A DNA stretch of 64,000 bases, from NCBI RefSeq assembly GCF_950023065.1, contig NC_088680.1:25408559-25472558 (forward strand), given 5' to 3'. Below are positions 58,034 through 64,000 of this stretch, piece after piece. The translations under genes were made by a program, and so were the position numbers. Source of the DNA: Planococcus citri (lineage: Eukaryota; Arthropoda; Insecta; Hemiptera; Pseudococcidae). The notes below the pieces were generated by a model that was not told the DNA's origin, searched no databases, and saw nothing but the letters and a program-made list of their open reading frames with translations. Position 1 is the stretch's first letter. Every line of letters starts with the position of its first letter.

Positions 58034-58589
58034 TAATTCGCGAATGATTAGGTATAGAAATATTAATTTAATTAGTCTGATGGAGAAAAGGATATTAATT
58101 CTTCTCTAGGTAGTGAATAATTTACTAATGCCAGAATAGTGGGTTGAGTCAGAGAGCTAGAAATTATTCCAATTAACTCTATGCATAAAATGCCAAATCA
58201 TAAGTAGGTATAAGTCAATCATGTACTTTCAATCGTGTCAATATAATTTATTATAATTAGATTTGACATATGAAGAGGACTAAAAATATAAAATAATGTA
58301 ATTCATTTTATATATAGTTCCCATGTTACCTATACTTCCAATACGTATAATTAAAGTTCTAAAATACTTAACCACTAAGGTGGTAAGGCCATATCTCACC
58401 ATATCATATGCCCCTGGGGGTTTACTCAATTGAGCAAAAATCAAGGAAAGTCACGGATCATGAAAAAATTGTGAGAGATAGGCCTTAACCCCCTCCCTCC
58501 CCTCCTATCCTGATGAGGATATAGCTCACCCCTGTCCCTCTGTACTTTGCTGCAATAAAGTATAAAAATGCTGCTACTTTTGACACAAG
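58034..58589. other. Unassigned AT-rich sequence
   Basis: Nothing recognisable before the tandem array. Confidence 0.5.
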
Positions 58590-60040
58590 TATGAAAAAGG
58601 TTTTTTAGCCCCAATTTTTTCAAAAAAATGTACCCAAATTTCAAAATGGGCGATTGAGTAGCTACAATTCTGAGGATTTTTTTTTCTAAATCCTATTTTC
58701 AAGCATCGACATGTGTTGATAATCACTTCCGACCTGAATGAGAGAAAGTGAACTTTTTAAGCTCAATTTTTTTCAAAAAAATGCACCAAAATTTCAAAAT
58801 TGGCGACTTTAGTGAAAAAATAAATACTTTGTAGAGCGACATTTTTCCAAAAATATCCCACAATCTCGAAATGAGTGATTGTGTAACCTCAATATCAAGA
58901 ACCATTCTTCCGGAACCCGTTTCAATAACCACTTCAGATAGCTGTGAGAAAAAGTGTGTTTTTAAAGACCAAATTGTTTCAAAAAAATTCTTCAAAATAT
59001 CGAAATAAGCAACTTAGTGAAAAAATGTACTTTTTGCGACCAAATTATTCCAAAAAATGTCCTAAAATTTTGAAATGAACAATTGGGTAGCCCCAATATC
59101 AAGAACCATCCTTTCAAATCCCATTTTCAAGCATCGCCATGTTTTAGTGGCCACTCAAGATATTTATCTGTGAGAAAAAGTATGTTTTTTGAGACCAAAT
59201 TTTTTCAAAAAAATGCCCCAAAATCTCAAAATAAGCAACTTTGGTCAAAAAATGTACTTTTTGAGACTAAATTTATTTCGAAATGAGCGAATGGACAGGC
59301 CCTAATATCAAGAACCACCCTTCCTCATCAGTCATCACATTTTCAAGCATCGACACGTTTTAATGACCACTTCAGATATCTGTGAGAAAAAATGTGGTTT
59401 TTTAAGACCAAATTTTTTCAAAAAAATGTCCCAAAATCTCGAAATAAGCGACTTAAGTGAAAAAATGTACTTCAGTTAGTATACTTTTTGTGATCAAAAT
59501 TTTCCATCTCGAAATGAGTGACTGGGATAGCCACGATATCAAGAACCATCCTTCCAGATCCCATTTAACTTTAGATAAGTATAAAAAAATGTGTTTTTCA
59601 GAATAAATTTTTTCAAAAAAAAAAAAAAAAAAAATGCTACAAAAACATCTAAATGTAGGGTTGGGCAGCCACAACTCTTGAGAATATTTTTTCCAGACTC
59701 CATTTCCAACTACTAACATATTTATATAGCCATTGTCGACATTAGTGAGAAAAGCAGGTAAATTTTGTATCCTTTCTCAAAAACTCGAAATTAGCGATCG
59801 AGCTGCCACAACTCTGAGAATTTTGCTTCCAGATCCGATTTTTAAGTAATAATGCATTTTGATGGCCGACATCAATGAGAAAAGTATGTTTTTTTAAAAC
59901 CATTTTTTTTTCAAAAATTCCTCTCAATCCGAAATTTCGAAATTGGGCATCCCCATCTCATAGACAATATTTTTTCTTTACCCGATTCCCAGGTGACAGA
60001 GCGTTTTTATAGCCATTTTCGACATAAGTGAGAGAAAGTG
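58590..60040. repeat. Tandem array, units of about 205-230 bp
   Basis: The phrase aatatcaagaaccatcctt recurs at 58891, 59095, 59304 and 59535, and attttcaagcatcgacatg at 58696, 59123 and 59339. Units also share gagaaaaagtgtgttttt and ttttttcaaaaaaatgcccc. Units shorten and diverge after 59600, becoming about 140 bp. Seven or so units in total; no coding potential. Confidence 0.88.
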
Positions 60041-61711
60041 AATTTTTTCCCATTTTTCAATATTATTCTCCTAACTATAAAGTTTTATTTCCAAGTCACA
60101 ATGTGACTTCATAATTGTCCGTTTTGAAAATCATTTCGACCAGATTTTTTTTTTAAATTTGACCCACAGAAAATACTATTTTCTCCTCTCAAGTTAAAAT
60201 TACGTTTAAAATCTAAAATCTAAAAAAAAAAAAAAAAAAAAAAATAGGTTGTCGAGTGACCGAAAGATTCTCTAATTAGTCGATGATCCAGTTCTGAGTG
60301 AATTTTTGGCACATCGATTTCTAAAACACGATTTACCAATATTTTTTTACAATTATGATCAATCCCATAAAAAAATTCCTCGGTAACACTCCACCCCTCG
60401 CTTTCCTCTCCAACATCAATTTGAACTAACATTTTATTTTCAACATAAATCACGATAAAAAACACCCCTCTTTACGTTATTTTTTCAATTTACATCCCGA
60501 ACGTGACGAAAAAATTAACAATTAATTTCTGCAACTGTAACTCAAGAAGAAGACACTGGTTAGGCAGGGAAAGGGGGGTCGAATAGAAGAAGACGTAAGT
60601 ATACACAGCTGAGCGTATACAGCATGATGCGGCAACGTGATATTTTGCAACACATTCGAGTTGCTTTTTGCGGAGTTAATTAAAGGGAAAGTTTGTCTTA
60701 TTAGGAAAGTTATCATGGCTCTTATTCCCACTGTAACCTCTTCAGACTTAATTACTTTCTTCTTCACAGCTTGTATCCGAGTACAAACAAGCCCGCGATT
60801 TCCCACGAGTATTCGCAAAAACTCTGTATATAAGCTTAACTTTCAGCCTCGAGAACTCAGTCAATTACAACAAAAGTCTTACACACCGTATTAATATTTA
60901 AAAGGCTGAAAAACGCTTTAGAACGAGTGCCGACAAAAACGATATGTATCGTGTTAAACTTCTTTTCAAAACAGTACACAAGAAGTCTCGTGGTATGTTT
61001 AATTATCAAATGTTTTTCCTTCTTCTTTGTCCACACCGCACCGCTCCTTCTTGTACTTCCATTTCCATTCCTTCGCTGCTCAGCCGCGTTGAGGGGATTA
61101 ATTCGCCGGAAGTTGTGATTTTATTCGAATTTGAGTAAGTTTTTGCGACGACGATGTGGCTTTGTTCAGAGAAGTGTCGAAGTGTGTGGTGGTTGTTGCG
61201 TGACCGAATTGTCACGTATCGAATGTTTCTGTTTTCTTTTTCTTTTTTTTTGTACGTTTCTTTTCCTTATATTTGTAGTTATTTGGAGATTAATTTTCGT
61301 GGTATTAATTTGCAAACACGTAGGTAAGGAAATAAATTTTCTGAGGATCGTGTGACGAAAATTTTTCACGAAAGTCTGGACTACTGTTTGATTAAACGAA
61401 GGAAATTACTTTTTCAAATACCTACATTTTTGAATTTGTTCAAATTTTATGGTAATCTAAAAGTCATCAAATTTTGACGAAAAACTGCCTGAGAACAGAA
61501 TAAATGCTACCCCCTCCCCTTCTGAATAATCTGACACGTGGTGCATCTCACTAAAAGCTTACTATTTATAGCTGATTTGGAGTCTCCAGCGAGATTTCGA
61601 TTTCCTACACATTTTCAAATCTTCACCAAAAGCATCGAATCGATTCATCGAAAATATTTCCTCAATTGAACATGTCTATCTCAAAAATTGCTAAAAATGA
61701 AAACCTTACCG
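60041..61711. other. Apparently unique non-coding sequence
   Basis: A poly-A run of about 24 at 60222-60244 may mark the end of a retroposed copy. No gene is supported. Confidence 0.5.
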
Positions 61712-61830
61712 AATTTTTCATCGTTGAGAAATCCGATAATAAGCCTAATTGGCTTCGTTTCGAAACCACCAAACTTCTCCGAGCTCTAGGCATTGGACCC
61801 AATCATCATAAAGGAATATACCCAACTCAC
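61712..61830 (-). promoter_or_regulatory. Putative recursive splice site or exon, copy 3
   Basis: On the minus strand TTTTATTTTTGTTTCAG (ending 61831) is followed directly by GTGAGT (61825-61830), as at 11279 and 32385. A candidate downstream donor TTCG|GTAAGG lies near 61706-61711. One frame, (G)ELGIFLYDDWVQCLELGEV and onward, stays open for about 30 codons to a TAG at 61745-61747. Similarity to the other two sites beyond the splice motif is weak. Confidence 0.42.
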
Positions 61831-61833
61831 CTG

Positions 61834-64000
61834 AAACAAAAATAAAATAAAAGAGAACTTTAAAAATAAATACATCGTAAAACTGCGGTGAAAAAAAAAT
61901 AAATATCGTTACATATAATTCGACAATCCGCTTTACAGTCGGAAAAGTATACTTCGACATCACCGAATAACTAATTAGTTTCGAGCACAATGAAGGAGAA
62001 GGGCGGAATTTGCCCCCAAACGAGATTCTTTTCATTTCGAATTTTAATTAACATCGAAACTCCAGCATAAAAATCCGATTACCGAACAAAAACTTTTGCT
62101 TTTTCACGTCCGCTCTGGTGCGACGAGCGACGGATGTAGAAAAGACATCCGAGTACAAAAATCGTTAGTCTCATATATTAAATTAAATAAGAAGTCCAGT
62201 GTGTAAAAGGGACTTTTTGAAGCGTAATTGGGAAATGAAGAAAGCTGATAGCAATATCTTTGACAAAGGGTACCTTTGTAAATATCGTATTTTGCTCCGT
62301 TTCCAAAACCATTGAGATGACGTTACCATGGCAACCTTTACCGATGTCTCCACAATTTACAGTTTTCCACGCTTTCATCTGTATTTTATGTCACTATCGC
62401 TTATGTATAACATAAACCCAACTCTTGGACAATTGTTATTTTCGATCATTATTAAAAAAAAATAAAATAAAAAATATCGTACACGAGGATTTTCTTTTCG
62501 GTGTGTTGTTTTTTTTTCATCGTCATCGTCGCTTGAACTATACACGAATTACGTATAGAACGGGGGGAAAAAATCGTTAAAGTCCATGGCCGAAGTCAAA
62601 ATGTCCAATTTTCAACTTCAGGTGGTTTGGTCGTCGTCTCTTTTCATTTCCAAAATGTTACAGATTACCGCTTCGTTAAATTTTCGCAGTTTTGATAGCG
62701 TCGTCGGTGGCTCCTGGCGCAGAAGCCGCTCGTCTTCTGCTGACACTCAACAAGTGTAGCGAGTTCTATAGATAGCTTACCTAGATCTCTTGGTACAGCG
62801 ACGACGAATTTACACGGTGTTGAAATTAATTAGCGCGAAAAGGTATATATACTGCGAGATTTCACTCGAGCGAGGGTGAATCTAACTTTACATTAGGACC
62901 ACGCCGGTGCTGTAATTTCATTTGGCGACATTTCAGTTCGTCCGACCTTCGGTTAATTGGTTCTATTTGTATTTAAAACGATTTCGTCGCCCGAGTTTCG
63001 TCGAAACGAATTGAAATTAACCGACATGGTTGCACGATGGTGGAGCCTTGCTAGTAAATAGCAACGACAGCGAAATGATCGCCTTGTTAGAACCGAAGCA
63101 CAACATCAAATTTACCGGTAAATTGACATTTTTATACGTTGCCTCTGCGATAAACACATGACGTTATGTAGTATATAACCCTTATATAATACGTCTCTTC
63201 GTATATGCGAGTATTTCAATCAACTTTGTTACGTATTACGATATGGAGAAAAAGAAAAACCGTAACGTTTGCATTAACCATAGTATACTATACGACAACG
63301 ACGACTGAGAAACGAGACGATTTTCTCCTCTAGCGTAGATATATACGTAGTATAAAGCTGCTCAACTCAAGGTTTTTTACAACACCATACTCGACAAATT
63401 TGATACTTTCCTTCGCTTTCTCTATATTCTCGTTTATATTTTGCTCGCAACGACATACATTTATACAAACTTATACTCACTTATAGGTGTATAAATTGAG
63501 CAAAATTACCCAACAATATCGACGCGAATTCGTAATAATCGAAGCCTGCTCAGCGATATTTCAATAAGATGACATGATGACGCCACGTGTGCAGAATTGA
63601 GCTGTCACGCGATAGCTGCAGTATCGTATTTCCTTCCTTTTTGTGAATTGTAGGTATACGTAAGTATCAAGTTGAGGATACCACTAATTTCTGTGTTTTT
63701 AATATGCTCCTCGTAAGCAATATTTTTCGCTGTAACTTCTTCCCATCGAGCTAGCACTTTCTTTTGAAAAGGCTGTCGAATCGTCGAACATACGTAAATC
63801 ACTCATTTTTAATCCCACATGCTGAGTAAGCTCGACAGAATTCAATTTAAGAATTCGCAGGAGTGAAATTAATTTGTTTCAAAATATCCCAACTAGAAAA
63901 ATATGAAAAAACTCGGAAATAGCATCCAACAGTACACTGCCTTGGCCAAGTTTCAAGTACTAGATATCATTTTTAGAGTTTCAAACTCACAAAGGAACCT
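61834..64000. other. Apparently unique non-coding sequence to the window end
   Basis: No gene, RNA gene or repeat family is recognised. CpG-containing blocks occur at 62690-63120 and 63230-63360. Confidence 0.5.

Overview
The window is AT-rich eukaryotic DNA, most likely from an insect. A hemipteran such as a scale insect is a guess from overall texture only, with low confidence. The evidence for eukaryote is a full-length Jockey-type non-LTR retrotransposon, a Gypsy-type LTR retrotransposon, Copia remnants, a hAT-type element with an 8 bp target duplication, tRNA-derived SINE-like pieces, many foldback elements and minisatellites. I found no intact host protein-coding gene. Every long credible reading frame belongs to a mobile element.

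Layout. 1-1110 is a TGTCAAAA-based minisatellite. 3785-9535 is a second, degenerate T-rich array, split at 4864-8838 by an intact Jockey-like element with an 11 bp target duplication. 10760-12603 holds a foldback fragment and a probable MITE. 15264-17496 is a foldback element with about 170 bp inverted ends; it carries a broken macro-domain gene on the minus strand and a nested 720 bp MITE. 18890-20115 is an array built on pairs of the palindrome TCGTTCGCGAACGA. 22567-24313 and 41557-43838 are two copies of one foldback family, the second split by a 578 bp MITE that contains a tRNA-like sequence. 26865-30240 contains two decayed Copia 3' ends with LTRs, one split by a foldback insert. 33645-38363 is a very young Gypsy element (identical LTRs, AAATT duplication, one uninterrupted 1387-codon gag-pol), itself sitting inside an older foldback element. 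49421-50612 is a nearly perfect 1.2 kb palindrome. 54685-56764 is a 2.1 kb foldback with internal CRE-like tandem repeats and a SINE. 56927-58033 is a hAT-like element. 58590-60040 is an array of units of about 205-230 bp.

Between these lie 1-3 kb blocks of apparently unique sequence that contain CpG-rich and polypyrimidine stretches but no convincing exon. Three minus-strand sites (near 11279, 32385 and 61831) have a polypyrimidine tract followed by YAG|GTGAGT, which is a 3' splice site fused directly to a 5' splice site. Two of them are followed by a second GTAAGT donor 56 or 64 nt downstream. This is the signature of recursive-splicing ratchet points or duplicated micro-exons. It suggests that the whole window is one huge intron of a minus-strand gene, although no flanking coding exon is visible to prove this.
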